NCBI RefSeq assembly: GCF_000003195.3
Contig: NW_018396405.1
Location: 370,486 to 434,485, forward strand
DNA: 64,000 nucleotides
Reading direction: 5' to 3'
From: Sorghum bicolor
Lineage: Eukaryota; Streptophyta; Magnoliopsida; Poales; Poaceae
Shown: piece by piece, positions 35,601-47,590 of the stretch
How the letters are laid out: each line of letters opens with the position of its first letter
Numbering within the stretch: the stretch's first letter is position 1
Program-made: the position numbers and the translations under genes
The notes under the pieces: model-generated
Database searches by the model: none
What the model saw: only the letters and a program-made list of their open reading frames with translations
What the model was told of the DNA's origin: nothing

Positions 35601-37452
35601 ATCAAGATTAGCACTATCTCCAAACCGAGCTTCCACTTGAGCCCCTTTACCTAGAAGTACCATCGCGTGCGTCCTAAATGTTTTCTTAGCCTCTAGTGCA
35701 TTCAGCGCAAACCGTGCACCTATCTTGCACCAAAACTAACATTATCTCCAAATAGACGAAGTGAGATTCCATATGACATATGTCATTAAGAGTTCTATTA
35801 GTTGTGTCTAATTAATTTCTGAGCATATGGTACATTCTATGCAAACCAAGCACCTATCATGCATCAAGATTAGCACTATCTCCAAACAAACCAAACCGAG
35901 CTTCCACTTAAGCCCGTTCACCTAGGAGTATCATCGGGTGCTTCCACAATGGTTTCTGAGCCTATGTTGCATTAGGCGCAAACCGTGCACCTATCTTGCA
36001 TCGAAACTAACACTGTCTACAAATGTACTGGAGCGAGATTCCATATGACACACATCATCTAGGAGTTCTATTGGGTGCGTCCAAATTGATTTATGAGCAG
36101 ATGGTATGTTCCGTGTAAACCGTGCATCTGTCTTGCTTCAAGATTAGCATTATCTTCGAACAGACCAAACCGAGCTTTCACTTGAGCCTCTTCACCTAGG
36201 AGTACCATTGGCTGCTTGGACAATGGTTTCTGATCCTATGGTGCATTTGTTGCAAACCATGCACCTATCTTGCAACGAAACTCACACTGTCTCCAAACAA
36301 ACCAAAGCGAGATTCCATATGACACACGTCATTTAGGAGATCTATTGGGTGCTTCCAAATTGACTTCCAGGCATATGGTACATTCCATGCAAACCATGCA
36401 CCTACCTTGCATCAAGATTAGCACTATCTCCAAACTGAGCGTCCACTTGAGCCCCCTTACCTAAGAGTACCATCACGTGCGTCCAAAATCTACCTATCCT
36501 GCACCAAAACTAACACTATCTCCAAAGAGATCGAAGTGAGATTCTATATGATACATGTCATCTAGGAGTTCCATCGGGTGCCTCCAAATAAATTTCTAAG
36601 CATATGCTACGTTTCATGCAATTCGTGCACCTATCATGCATCAAGATTAGCACTATCTCCAAACCAAGCTTCCACTTGAGCCCCTTTACCTAGGAGTACC
36701 ATCGCGTGCGTCCAAAATGGTTTCTTAGTCTATGGTGCATTAGGCACAAACTGTGTACCTATCTTGCACCAAAACAAACTGTCTCCAAATAGACCGAAGC
36801 AAGATTCCATATGACACTTGTCATCTGCGAGTTCTATTGGGTGTGTCTAATTGGATTTCTGAGCATATGGTACGTTCCATGCAAACCATGCACCTATCTT
36901 GCATCAAAATTAGCACTATCTCCAAACAGATCGAACCGAGCTTCCACTTGAGCCTCTTCACCTAGGAGTATTATCAGGTGCTTCCACAATGGTTCCTGAG
37001 CTTATGGTGCATTATGCGCAAACCGTGCATCAATCTTGCACCTAGACTAACATTAACTCCAAATGGACCGAAGCGAGATTCCATATGACACATCATCTAG
37101 GAGTTCTATCAGGTGCGTCGAAATTGTTTTCTAAGAATATGCTACGTTCTATGCAAACCGTACACCTATCTTGTATCAAGATTAGCACTATCTCCAAACA
37201 GATAGAATCGAGCTTTCACTTGAGCCTCTTCACCTAGGCGTACCATCGGGAACTTCTACAACAGTTTGTGAGCCTATGGTGCACAGGGCATAAACAACGC
37301 ACCTATCTTGCACCGAAACTAATACTATCTCCAACTAGACTGAACCGAGATTCCATATGACACACTTCATCTATTAGTTCCATCAGGTGCATCTAGCAGT
37401 TCCATCGGGTGTGTCCAAATGGATTTCTAAGCATATGGTACGTTCCATGCAA
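26663..37452. repeat. Centromere-type satellite array C with ~4.4-kb higher-order repeat
   Basis: 10.8 kb of the 137-bp A/B alternating satellite. Distinct variants recur about 4.4 kb apart: GCTTCAAGAT at 27271, 31727 and 36135; the 159-bp variant at 28562, 32976 and 37376 and again at 30296 and 34706; a monomer lacking 9 bp at 26755, 31210 and 35620. The unit is therefore near 32 monomers (16 dimers). No other sequence interrupts this array. Confidence 0.9.
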
Positions 37453-37457
37453 ACTGT

Positions 37458-39237
37458 TGAGAGCCCAAGTTTGGTTTTGGTAATTAATGACACCAAGTTG
37501 CTGGGTGTTTAAGTGATTTGAGTTAGGCATAGCAACACATGTGATGAAGGTGCATGGTGGCATGGAAAGGTGGCCACATGATCACAAAGAGATGAAGCAT
37601 GAAGTGAAGATCATGGTGATAGACGAGGAGCAAAGTTATCAAGGCAAAGGTATAAACATAGGGTTTTACTTTTGCCGGTCTAAGATGAGTAGAGACATTG
37701 ACCGGGTTTAGGATAGATAGCCGACTATCAAGAGGGGAAATCATGGTCATCTCTCGAATCAAGTGCTACTAGGTCCATATCTTGAGCATATGCATTAGGA
37801 TCTAGTGAAGTGCGAACCTAACTCCTTTGGTTAAATGTTTGTGAAAAGCTAACACTCTTGCACTTTGGTGGTGGACACTTGTTGGTGTTAGCACATTTAC
37901 AAAGGAGGTGGAGTTCCTAGGGTTGAGAGGGGTGTGGGTTCCTCTCTCCCTCACCGGCGCTTTTGAGAAAAATAAGTGTATATTTTCTATTGCGCCAGTG
38001 GGAAATTTGTAGAAGTCGCGGGAGTGTTTTCTCACTGAGAAACACTCACCGGACGCTGAGTGTGAAGGCACCGGACGCTGGCCTCAGAGTCCGGTGTGCT
38101 TGACTCTGCTAGGGTGGAGCACCGGACGCTCTCTAAGTGCGTCCGGTGGTTAGCGTCCGGTGTGAGGATGTTTTGCGACCCTCTCTGCGCATGGGTCCGG
38201 TGAGCACCGGACGCTACCGGTGCTTAGCGTCTGGTGACCCTGCGGTTTGCGGAACTCTCTGCGCATGAGTCCGGTGTGGACCTGCAGAGCGTCCGGTGAT
38301 CCGCAGGTGACCGTTAGGATCTGACACGCGAGATTCAGGACGGACACGTGGCCTACCCCTGAGCACCGGACACTGGGGGTCGAGCGTCCGGTGATCACTT
38401 AGTAGCGTCCGGTGCCCCCGATTTCAGCCCAGTGAAAGTGGCCAACGGCTAGTTTCTTTGAGGGGCTTATAAATTGAGGGTGGCCGGCTTTGGGAGGTCA
38501 ACTCTTGCACATTTGATTACTTGAGACATACTTTGAGCTAGAGAACACTCCCTCCACTCATCTCCTTGCTTGTTTGCTCATCCTAGTGAGATTGAGTGAG
38601 ATTCAAGTGCATTGCTTTGAGAGTTGCATTTAGTGGCACTTGATTCTTGAGTTTGCTGTGGATTTCTTGTTACTCTTGGGTGTTTCCCGACGCCCTAGAC
38701 GGCTTGGAGCAGCAGTGGTGTTGAGCTCGTGATTGGAGATTGTTTCGAGCCTCACCAAGTGACTTGTGAGGGGTTCTTGAGCCTTCCCCGCGGGAGATCG
38801 CAATTGGCTACTCTAGTGGATTGCTCGTGGCTTGGAGGATCCCCATCTTTTGAGTGGATGTGCGGCACCCGCTGAGGGTTTGGCTTTGGATTGCCAATTA
38901 GCTCGTGATCCATCAAGTGGGTGTATCGCCACAACGAGGAGTAGCTTGCCGGGAAGCAAGTGAACCTCGGTAAAAAATCTTGTGTCATCTCTTGCCGAGG
39001 TCTCTCTTGTGATTGTGTACGTGATTGATTGGATATATCTCTTCTCTACAACGTCGGTATAACAATCACTCTCCTCTCTTTACAAACTTGCCTACCTTGT
39101 TAGTTTAGCTTGTGTAGCTTAGTTGTGCTAGTGCTAGAATAGCTTTGCCTTTTGTTTTACTAATCAACTTGTCTAGTTGATGTTTGTAGAAAATTTAAAT
39201 AGGCTATTCACCCCCCTCTAGCCATTTGGACCTTTCA
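37458..39237 (+). mobile_element. Solo LTR, 1,780 bp, inserted in satellite (TSD ACYGT)
   Basis: Starts TGAGAGCCCAAGTTTGG and ends TTTGGACCTTTCA. The flanks are ACTGT (37453-37457) and ACCGT (39238-39242), a 5-bp duplication with one difference. Related to the LTR at 7421-9932: shared TTTGGTTTTGGTAATT near the start, the same CACCGGACGC/GCGTCCGGTG block (38045-38415), a TATA box at 38468-38474, and a common end CTATTCACCCCCCTCTAG. It is shorter and clearly diverged, so a different subfamily or an older copy. No internal region or second LTR. Confidence 0.85.
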
Positions 39238-39242
39238 ACCGT

Positions 39243-42200
39243 GCACCTATCTTGCATCATGATTAGCACTATCTCCAAATAGATCGAACCAAGCTTCCAC
39301 TTGAGCCGCTTCACCAAGGAGTATCATTGGGTGCTTCCACAATGGTTCTGAGCCTATGGTGCATTATGCGCAAACCGTGCACCAATCTTGCACCTAAACT
39401 AACACTATCTCCAAACAAACCAAAACGAGATTCCATATGACACACATCATCTAGGAGTTCTATTGGGTGCATCTAAATTGATTTCTGAGAATATGGTACA
39501 TTCCATGCAAACTGTACACCTATCTTGCATCAAGATTAGCAGAATTTCCAAACACACTGAATGGAGCTTTCACTTGAGCCTCTTCACCTAGGAGTACCAT
39601 CGGGAACTTCCACAATGGTTTCTAAGCCTATGGTGCACTAGGTGCAAATCATGCACCTATCTTGCACCGAAACTAATACTATCTCCAACTGGACCGAAGC
39701 CAGATTCCATATGACACACTTCATCTAGTAGTTCCATCGGGTGCTTCTAGCAGTTCCATCGGGTGTGTCAAAATTGATTTCTAAGTATATGGTATGTTCC
39801 ATGCAAACCATGCGCCTATCTTGCATCAAGATTAGAACTATCTCCAAATAGACCGAACCAAGCTTCCACTTGAGCCTCTTCACCAAGGAGTATCATCGGG
39901 TGCGTCCAAAATGGTTTCTTAGATTATGGTGCATTAGGTGCAAACCATGCACCTATCTTACATCAAAACTAACACTATAACCAAATGGACCGAAGCAAGA
40001 TTCCATATGACACACGTCATCTAGGATTCTATCGGGTGTGTTGTTCCATGCAAACCATGCACCTATCTTGCATCAAGATTAGAACTATCTCCAAACAGAC
40101 AGAACCAAGATTCCACTTGAGCCTCTTCACCATGGAGTACCATCGTGTGCGTCCAAAATAGTTTCTTAGCCAATGGTGCATTAGACACAAACCGTGTACC
40201 TATCTTGCACCGAAACTAGCACTACCTCCAAAGAGACCGAAGTGAGATTCTATATGACACACGTCATCTAGGATTTCTATTGGGTGCTTCCAAATATATT
40301 TCGAAGCATATGGTACGTTCCATGCAATTCGTGCACCTATCTTGCATCAAGATTAGCACTATCTCCAAACAAAAGCAAACTGAGCTTCCACTTGAGCCCC
40401 TTAACCCAGGAGTGTCATCGGGTGCATCCAAAATGGTTTCTTAGCCTATGATGCATTAGGCGCAAACTGTGTACCTATCTTGCACCAAAACTAACTCTGT
40501 CTCCAAACAAACCGAAGCGAGATTCCATATGACACATGTCATCTAGGAGTTCTATTGGGGTGCGTCCAATTGGATTTCTTAGCATATGGTATGTTCCATG
40601 CAAATCGTGCACCTATCTTGCATCAAGATTAGCACTATCTCCAAACAGATCAAACCGACCTTCCACTTGAGCCTCTTCACCTAGGATTATCATCGGGTGC
40701 TTCCATAATGGTTTCTGAGCCTATGGTGCATTATGCGCAAACCATGCACCAATTTTGCACCTAAACTAACACTGTCTCCAAACAGATTGAAGCGAGATTC
40801 CATATGAGACACATGATCTAGAAGTTCTATCGGGTGCGTCCAAATTGATTTCTAAGAATATGGTACGTTCCATGCAAACCGTACACCTATCTTTCATCAA
40901 GATTAGCACTATCTCCAAACACACCGAACCGAGCTTTCACTTGAGCCTCTTCACCTAGGAGTACCATCGTGTGCGTCCAAAATAGTTTCTTAGCCTATGG
41001 TGCATTAGGCACAAACCGTGTACCTTTCTTGCACCGAAACTAACACTATCTCCAAAGAGACCGAAGTGAGATTCTATATGACACACGTCATCTAGGAGTT
41101 CTATTGGGTGCTTCCAATTATATTTTGAAGCATATGGTACGTTCTATGCAATTCGTGCACCTATCTTGCATCAAGATTAGCACTATCTCCAAACAAAAGC
41201 AAATTGAGCTTCCACTTGAGCCCCTTTACCTAGGAGTATCATCGGGTGCATCCAAAAGGGTTTCTTAGCCTATGATGCATTAGGCGCAAACTGTGTACCT
41301 ATCTTGCACCAAAACTAACTTTGTCTCCAAACAAACCGAAGCGAGATTCCATATGACACATGTCATCTAGGAGTTCTATTGGGGTGCGTCCAAATGGATT
41401 TCTTAGCGCATTTTACTGTCTAGCTTCAGGNNNNNNNNNNNNNNNNNNNNNNNNNNNNNNNNNNNNNNNNNNNNNNNNNNNNNNNNNNNNNNNNNNNNNN
41501 NNNNNNNNNNNNNNNNNNNNNNNNNNNNNNACGAGTACTCAGTACTAATGGTGTCAGCTATTCCACTTGAGCCCCTTTACCTAGGAGTACCATCGCGTGC
41601 GTCCAAAATAGTTCCTTAGCCTATGGTGCATTAGGCACAAACCGTGCAGCTATGTTGCACCAAAACTAACACTATCTCCAAAGAGACCGAAGTGAGATTC
41701 TATATGACACATATCATCTAGGAGTTCTATTGGGTGCATCCAAATGGATTTCTAAGCATATGGTATGTTCCATGCAAACCATGCACCTATCTTGCATCAA
41801 GATTAGCACTATCTCCAAATAGATCGAACCGAGCTTCAACTTGAGCCTCTTCACCTAGGAGTATTATCGGGTGCTTCCATAATGGTTTCTGAGCTTATGG
41901 TGCATTATGCGCAAACCATGCATCAATCTTGCACCTAAACTAACACTAACTCTAAACGGAGCGAAGCGAGATTCCCTATGACACACATCATCTAGGAGTT
42001 CTATCAGGTACGTCCAAATTGATTTATGAGAATATGGTACGTTCCATGCAAACCGTACACCTATTTTGCATCAAGATTAGCACTATCTCCAAAGTCCAAA
42101 CAGACCAAACTGAGCTTTCACTGTAGCCTCTTCACCTAGGAGTACCATCGGGAACTTCCACAATGGTTTCTGAGCCTATGGTGCACTGGGCACAAACTAT

Positions 42201-42282
42201 GCACCTATCTTGCACCGAAACTAATATTATCTCCAACTGGACCGAAGCGAGATTGCATATGACACACTTCATCTAGTAGTTC
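39243..42282. repeat. Centromere-type satellite array D
   Basis: The same 137-bp A/B satellite, with a 159-bp variant at 39665-39823 (direct distance between equivalent points is 159 bp). A 100-N gap lies at 41431-41530. It ends where Tat3 is inserted. Confidence 0.9.
41431..41530. other. Assembly gap (100 N)
   Basis: Exactly 100 N. The ~23 bp before it (41408-41430) and ~30 bp after it (41531-41560) do not fit the satellite, whereas satellite resumes beyond. They may be the two ends of an unassembled insertion or poor contig ends. Confidence 0.98.
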
Positions 42283-42287
42283 CATCG

Positions 42288-42750
42288 TGTCGACGAAAGC
42301 TAGTCGGCAGTCTACCTTGGGGTATACCCACGGTAGTAGTTTATCGGCAGACAGGTGCGCAAGCTACGAACTCGATGGTGACGTAAGACACAGACAAGGT
42401 TTTTATCTAGGTTCGGTCGCCGTGTGGGCATAATACCTACGTCCTGTGTCTGATTGTATTGGATTGAGTTGAGTTGAGATGAGATGTCTATGGGGGGTCC
42501 CTTGCCTCTCTTTATATAGTCCAGAGGGCAGGGTTACAGATCTAGAAACTAATCCTCGTCGATTACAATTGCCATAGATAGCATGATATCAATTTCTATT
42601 CTAACCGACTAGAATCCTGCTTGGTCTCCACGTCTTGTTTCCTTGCGCGAGACTCTGGGTAGTTGGATCAAGCCCTGCGTCTTCCTCGTGATGGACCAAG
42701 TCTCTTGGTCCAAGTCTAGCCGTAAGGGTATAGGGGTTTATACCCCCACA
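42288..42750 (-). repeat. Tat3 3' LTR (463 bp)
   Basis: On the + strand it runs from TGTCGACGAAAGC to TATACCCCCACA. Read in element sense it starts TGTGGGGGTATA and ends CGTCGACA. A TATA box (TATATAAAG in element sense) lies at 42510-42518. Only one copy is in the window, so the limits come from TG/CA ends, the satellite junction and the purine tract next to it. Confidence 0.75.
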
Positions 42751-42764
42751 GCTAGTCCCCGAGC
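42751..42764 (-). other. Polypurine tract of Tat3
   Basis: GCTCGGGGACTAGC in element sense, directly before the LTR. It resembles the Tat1/Tat2 tract (CTCGGGGGCTAC). Confidence 0.55.
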
Positions 42765-43302
42765 ACCATGTATTGTGATGTAACACGCCGTCTTGAACTT
42801 CTTCGACCAGTGAGGCTTGACGTCTTCAATAAGCAGGAAAGTCGCCCAAACAGTTACAATGGTATTTTAACGAACTCAAAAGACAGTTGATCAACATCGA
42901 CATCGAAGAAACAGGTTGTTTGAAGAATGCATGGTGCTCTTAATCAAAAAAGATTTCTTTCCTGGTGAAGTGTGCCCACATTACTTTTCTGAAAAGTATA
43001 GACCTCAAAAAAGCAAGCATATTCACCGTAAGGTGAAGTGTGCCCACTTAGTCCCCGAGCCTGGTAGTAGGTGACGTAGGCACATGGTGCCAGGGTCTAA
43101 AGAGAAAAACCACATAGAAAATATGATATTGTGATGCATCGCCAGATGCATCGTACCGATGTAGTCCCCGAGCTTGCTGGAAGGCGAAGCATGAACCTTG
43201 TAGCAAGGTCTAAATAGTTAAAACTATCCAATTAAACGTTATGCAATTGCATTTTCCAAGCCAAGGGCGCGTCATACTTGCTTGCGACTGAATGGAAACA
43301 GC
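42765..43302. other. Non-coding spacer of Tat3 with dispersed TAGTCCCCGAGC motifs
   Basis: No gene seen. TAGTCCCCGAGC recurs near 42753, 43039 and 43161, each copy resembling the start of the 70-bp repeat that follows, so the spacer looks like an older, diverged part of the same repeat. Confidence 0.55.
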
Positions 43303-43622
43303 CAACCGGTCCCCGAGCACGTCTTGCTCGACGATTGGTACGCCCCCCAGATTTTCTAAAGGTCAGACTAGTCAAAATGGGCGAACTGGTCGACCAGTCC
43401 CCGAGCATATCATGCTCGATGGTCGGTATAGTCCCCAAATTGTCGATTGGGTGAACTGGTCGGCCAGTCCCCGAGCATATCATGCTCGGTGGTCGGTACA
43501 GTCCCCAGATTGTCGATTGGGCGAACTGGTCGGCCAGTCCCCGAGCATATCATGCTCGGTGGTCGGTACAGTACCCGGATTGTCGATTGGGCGAACTGGT
43601 CGGCCAGTCCCTGAGCATATCT
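43303..43622. repeat. 70-bp tandem repeat in Tat3
   Basis: TGTCGATTGGG occurs at 43441, 43511 and 43581, 70 bp apart. Each unit has GAACTGGTCGGCCAGTCCCC, GAGCATATCATGCTCG (a palindrome) and TGGTCGGTACAGTCCCC. There are about three good copies plus a diverged first copy and a partial last copy. It lies between the 3' LTR and the antisense gene promoter. Confidence 0.85.
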
Positions 43623-43877
43623 TTTGAAAAAATCGTATCGCCGTATTAATATGCGATGTGACAGAGCATCCTGCCATATTGTCAGTCTGATGCATAAAAA
43701 GGAGCGCCTACTAACTGTATAGCCGCTCTTTGCGCGGGCCAAGAAAAGGAAACCAACAATCATTCATTAAAGCCGCCGAATTAACTGCGATAATTCTTGA
43801 AAACCAAAACGCCACAACTGCCGCAAGATCTGCCCATTTCCCCAAAATGCGGGAAGTGGAAAAGGTGGATTTGCTGT
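43623..43877. other. Upstream region of the Tat3 antisense gene
   Basis: No gene visible. It probably serves as promoter region for the + strand gene whose TATA box follows directly. Confidence 0.45.
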
Positions 43878-43884
43878 TATAAAG
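43878..43884 (+). promoter_or_regulatory. TATA box of the Tat3 antisense gene
   Basis: TATAAAG, 137 bp before ATG 44015. Matches in placement the TATA boxes of the antisense genes in Tat1 and Tat2. Confidence 0.6.
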
Positions 43885-44014
43885 GGCTCGATGTTGTGTT
43901 CATATTTTTACCCAGTAGTTACGTAGGAGCCTCCTTCCTTTGCCATTACTGCCTCCTGCCTTCGCCATCCCCAGCATCCTCAACTCCTAGCTCCAAGCTT
44001 TTCCTACTGCGACA

Positions 44015-47000
44015 ATGGCGAAGAGTGATTCGAAGAAAAGGGCCGAGATGATGGCCAAAGAGTGGAAGAAATCTCGGAGCACCACGAGGTCCCTCAACGA
44101 CCTCGTCGGAATGGGACTTCTGCATAACCAGGAGCTCGGTGGCTGGAGGGCACCAGAGAGAGTTACCCCGACCCCCACGACGGTGAGATCGTAGTTTATG
44201 AAGATTACTTCAAAAGGGGATTTGGGGTTCCCGTTCATCCTTTTCTTCAAGGTCTTCTCCTTTACTATGAGATCGAGATTTGCAATCTACATCCAAACTC
44301 TATTCTCCTTATCTCTACCTTCATCCAATTGTGTGAAGCCTGTGTTGGGATAGAACCACATTTTGATCTCTTCCGCTATCTATTCTGTTTGAGGAAGAAG
44401 GGAGCAGTTGGGGGCTCCAAGATTGCAGGTGGAGTATACCTCAATCTTCGCGACGGGATGAAGAACCGTTACCTCAGCTGCGCATGGAACACCTCCCTCA
44501 CCGAGTGGTACAAGAGGTGGTTTTACATCTGGGAGGAGCCGAGCAGCGCCACGTTCTGCGACGTCGGCTATATTCCCGAGAAGAGGGTTAGCTGGACTGA
44601 TCGTCCAGAATATACTAGTCAAGTGTCAGAGCTGATGAGCCTGATCGACTGGTCCCGCCTAGACAGACCAGGAGTGGTCGAGAATTTCCTCGCCCGACGA
44701 GTGATGCCTTGCCAGAGGAGGGTGCACTCGGCGTACGAGTACGCGGGAAGCCAAGACCCAACTAGGATGCACCGGGATAGCTTGGAGAAATCAGATATCT
44801 AGCGGAGGATGAATGAGTTATTCAACCTAGCTGACAATAACTTCATTCGTAGTGATGACCGGATGCATGACTTCATGCTAGGCCGACGAGCTCCTAAGGT
44901 AAATGGATACCCTGTTTTATTTGTAATGCTATTTGAATGCTATAGCCTTTTGATTGATGACTTGTCGCCTTTGTATCGCAGATAGGAGATATTGACCAGT
45001 GCACGGTGTATGTGTCGCTGGCACCTGGTATGGACCATCCTGCTAGGGTAGACCCACCAGTAGACAATGCTGCTCGGTGTCTCCAATACACCAGTAGCGA
45101 CGAGGACCAGAGCCGTCCAGCGTCGACCACAGATGACAGAGTAGCTGGGAAAAGGCCGATGGCTGTGGAGCCATCCTCCACAGAAGCAATTCCAGCAGGA
45201 ACGACTGCGGACCCTTCGATGGGCCAAGGCTCGACCAGCCATGCCCCCAAGCGTCGCCGGCTTGTGAGGATTGTCGACGACGACAACGAAGTGGATGATA
45301 CGGCCTCGTCCTTGGTCCGGAGACCACGCAGTCGCCCTGACATCACGCCGATCGATGCTGATCGGGTAATCAGGGACCCACCTACCGCGCACATCGAGCC
45401 GATACGTCCTGGAGGAACAGAAGCGGCCGCGGCGGCTTGGCGGACCAGGAGAAGGTTCTTCACGGCGGCGCACCGGAGCTCCGACCTATAAGTTTGAAAA
45501 AGTGTCTCTACGCTCTCTTTGTTTTTTACGAGGTTTGATGTTAGTATGGTAATCTGCATTAACTCTTCTTTGTTAGTGCAGCCTCAGATGTTGATCCGGG
45601 TAACACTGCCGGCTTGAGGACAACCGAGTCGGCAGTTGCTGATGACAATGCCGCCGAGCAGACCGTTCGTGAGCAGTCGGCAGAGCAGACCACAGTTGCG
45701 GCCACGGCAGAGGTTGCCGAGGAGGAACCAGCCCAAGACGAGGCTAGGGCGAGCACCCCGGCAAGGGGCAATGAGACCGCGGGGATGCCTCTCCCGAGTA
45801 GCATTGTAGAGGAGGGAGATAGGATCCCGACCCCCCCTCCAGCTGAAGAAGAGAGGGGTCCAACTCCAGCCCCAGCACAGGCTTCCACGCCGGAGGGCTC
45901 CCCTAGCCGGGGTAAGGGTCCTATGATACCCGTTGCCGTGGCTGGGGGTAGCGCGGAGGGCGGGAGGCCCGCACAGCCTCTGATGACAAAGTGGAGGAGA
46001 TCCAGGGGCGTCCCCATGATGGTCACCAACACATTTACGGGTGGCACCAGCATGGGGACCACTGGGCCGGCCACGAGGAGATCACCGAGACCGAGGAGGC
46101 AGCGAGGGTAGAGCGCGCTGCTAAGCGGCTCAGTGATGAAGTTAAGGTGAGTGGTCTTGTATTCTGCTGGAGTATGTATATACTGTTGCTTGTTCACTGT
46201 GCGATATGTATATTTCTCGAAGGGTGCAATGAAAACGGCGAAGTACTGAAAAAGGTGCTTCGACCAAATCGAGGGTGTGGTCGCCGAGAACAAGGCCTTG
46301 ACTGCAGAGGTGGACCGCCTTCGGCTGGAGGCCAAAAGGGAGGCGGCTGAGAAGGCGGCTCAGGAGGAGCATCTGTTGGACCAGACTCGACGACTAGCCG
46401 ATAAGGACCGTGAGAAAAGGGGTAGGTCAAGTTATCTGAGCGGTTGCGGTTAACCGCGTGGTCGGTTTTGATGACCAACAATTATTACTTCAGGTCTGGA
46501 GGAGGAGATCAAGCATCTCCAAAAAGAGAGGGACTAGCTCGACCAAGAGCGTGCTAGTGCCCTGGAAACCAGGCACAAGGTTGGCGAAGAGCTGAAGACC
46601 AGGAGTCGGGAGCTCGCTGGTAAGAGCTATTTTGTCCTTTTCGACCATGCAGTTCTATCTCTTTTTTATATTGCCGTAGCATGTTGCTGACCGTGTGCTT
46701 GGTTTTTCTTCAAAACTTTGTCATAGTGCTTAAAGCCAACACTAAGAAGCACCTAGATGAGCTAGTCAAGGAACGAGACTCCTGGAAGACGAACTGTATC
46801 AAGCTCTGGAAAGGAGTTGCCCTAGTACTTCACCTGATCAGCCCCGAGCTCCCCGAGGACCAGCCCAGCGCACCGAAGCCGACCCCGGTCGAGAAGGCAC
46901 AGCAAGCGTGGGGCTAGCTTCAGCAGTTCGTCAAGGATGCCGGGGAGTGTGCCGGAGCACACGTCCTCAGCATGGTACGCGCTCACTACCCCCTGGTCGA

Positions 47001-47291
47001 TCTATCCGGCTGGAGAGGGGATATCCCAAGGAGGTTGGTTCGAAGGAGGTAGATGACCTTCGCATCAGCCTGCTCGACCTATCGTCGACGGTGAACGGCG
47101 ATATAAATCTCTGCGGGACGTCAACCCCCCCGGATCAGCTGGGATCAGATAGGTCGGCCAGGGAGTTGTCGGGGGCATCGATTGTACGAGATGGGCGGTC
47201 GACGCCTGTGGTCTCGACCAGCGAGGCGCCGGTGGCCCCGATCCCTTTGGCGGGAAGAGAGAGCCGTGCGGGTGATCAGCCTAAGCAGTAG
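44015..47291 (+). pseudogene. Antisense gene of Tat3 ('putative gypsy type transposon' domain + coiled coil)
   Basis: ATG 44015 (MAKSDSKKRAEMMAKEWKKS). A frameshift between about 44150 and 44190 leads into the conserved region: FKRGFGVPVHPFLQGLLLYY, ILLISTFIQLCEACVG, then PHFDLFRYLFCL and WFYIWEEP, which match the plant 'putative gypsy type transposon' pattern. TAG 44800-44802 breaks exon 1. An intron fits 44898-44981 (GTAAAT...CGCAG). The middle exons are acidic, Pro/Ala-rich linkers with a basic PKRRR patch near 45250. A donor GTGAGT lies at 46147. Coiled-coil pieces follow (ENKALTAEVDRLRLEAKREA near 46290; EEIKHLQKERD near 46500; HLDELVKERDSWK near 46755). A last open stretch ends at 47289-47291. 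Several stops and shifts show decay. The function is unknown. Confidence 0.65.
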
Positions 47292-47293
47292 GC

Positions 47294-47590
47294 TCGTAGT
47301 GTAGTCTGTAGGAGTAGACCAGAAGCCGCCCAGGGGGGTGTTTATTGTAAACTTTGTATACATAAAGTTTGTAATAACGTCCGAATTTTGAGAACCATGG
47401 TTTTGAGCGCTGTAAATAAATTTGCTTGTGTGATGTATCACTGAATCATGCTGATTGCCCTTGAGTAGCTTGTCAAGGAAAATTATTGTAGTACTTGTCG
47501 AGTATTCTGCTTATGTAAAAGTATATAACAAAAAAGGCAAACCTTATTATTATTCATCAAAAAGGATTTACAAGTAAAATGTACTGAAAC
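47294..47590. other. Spacer between convergent antisense gene and pol of Tat3
   Basis: About 300 bp, AT-rich, with no frame of interest. It lies between the ends of two genes that face each other, as in Tat1 and Tat2. Confidence 0.6.
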
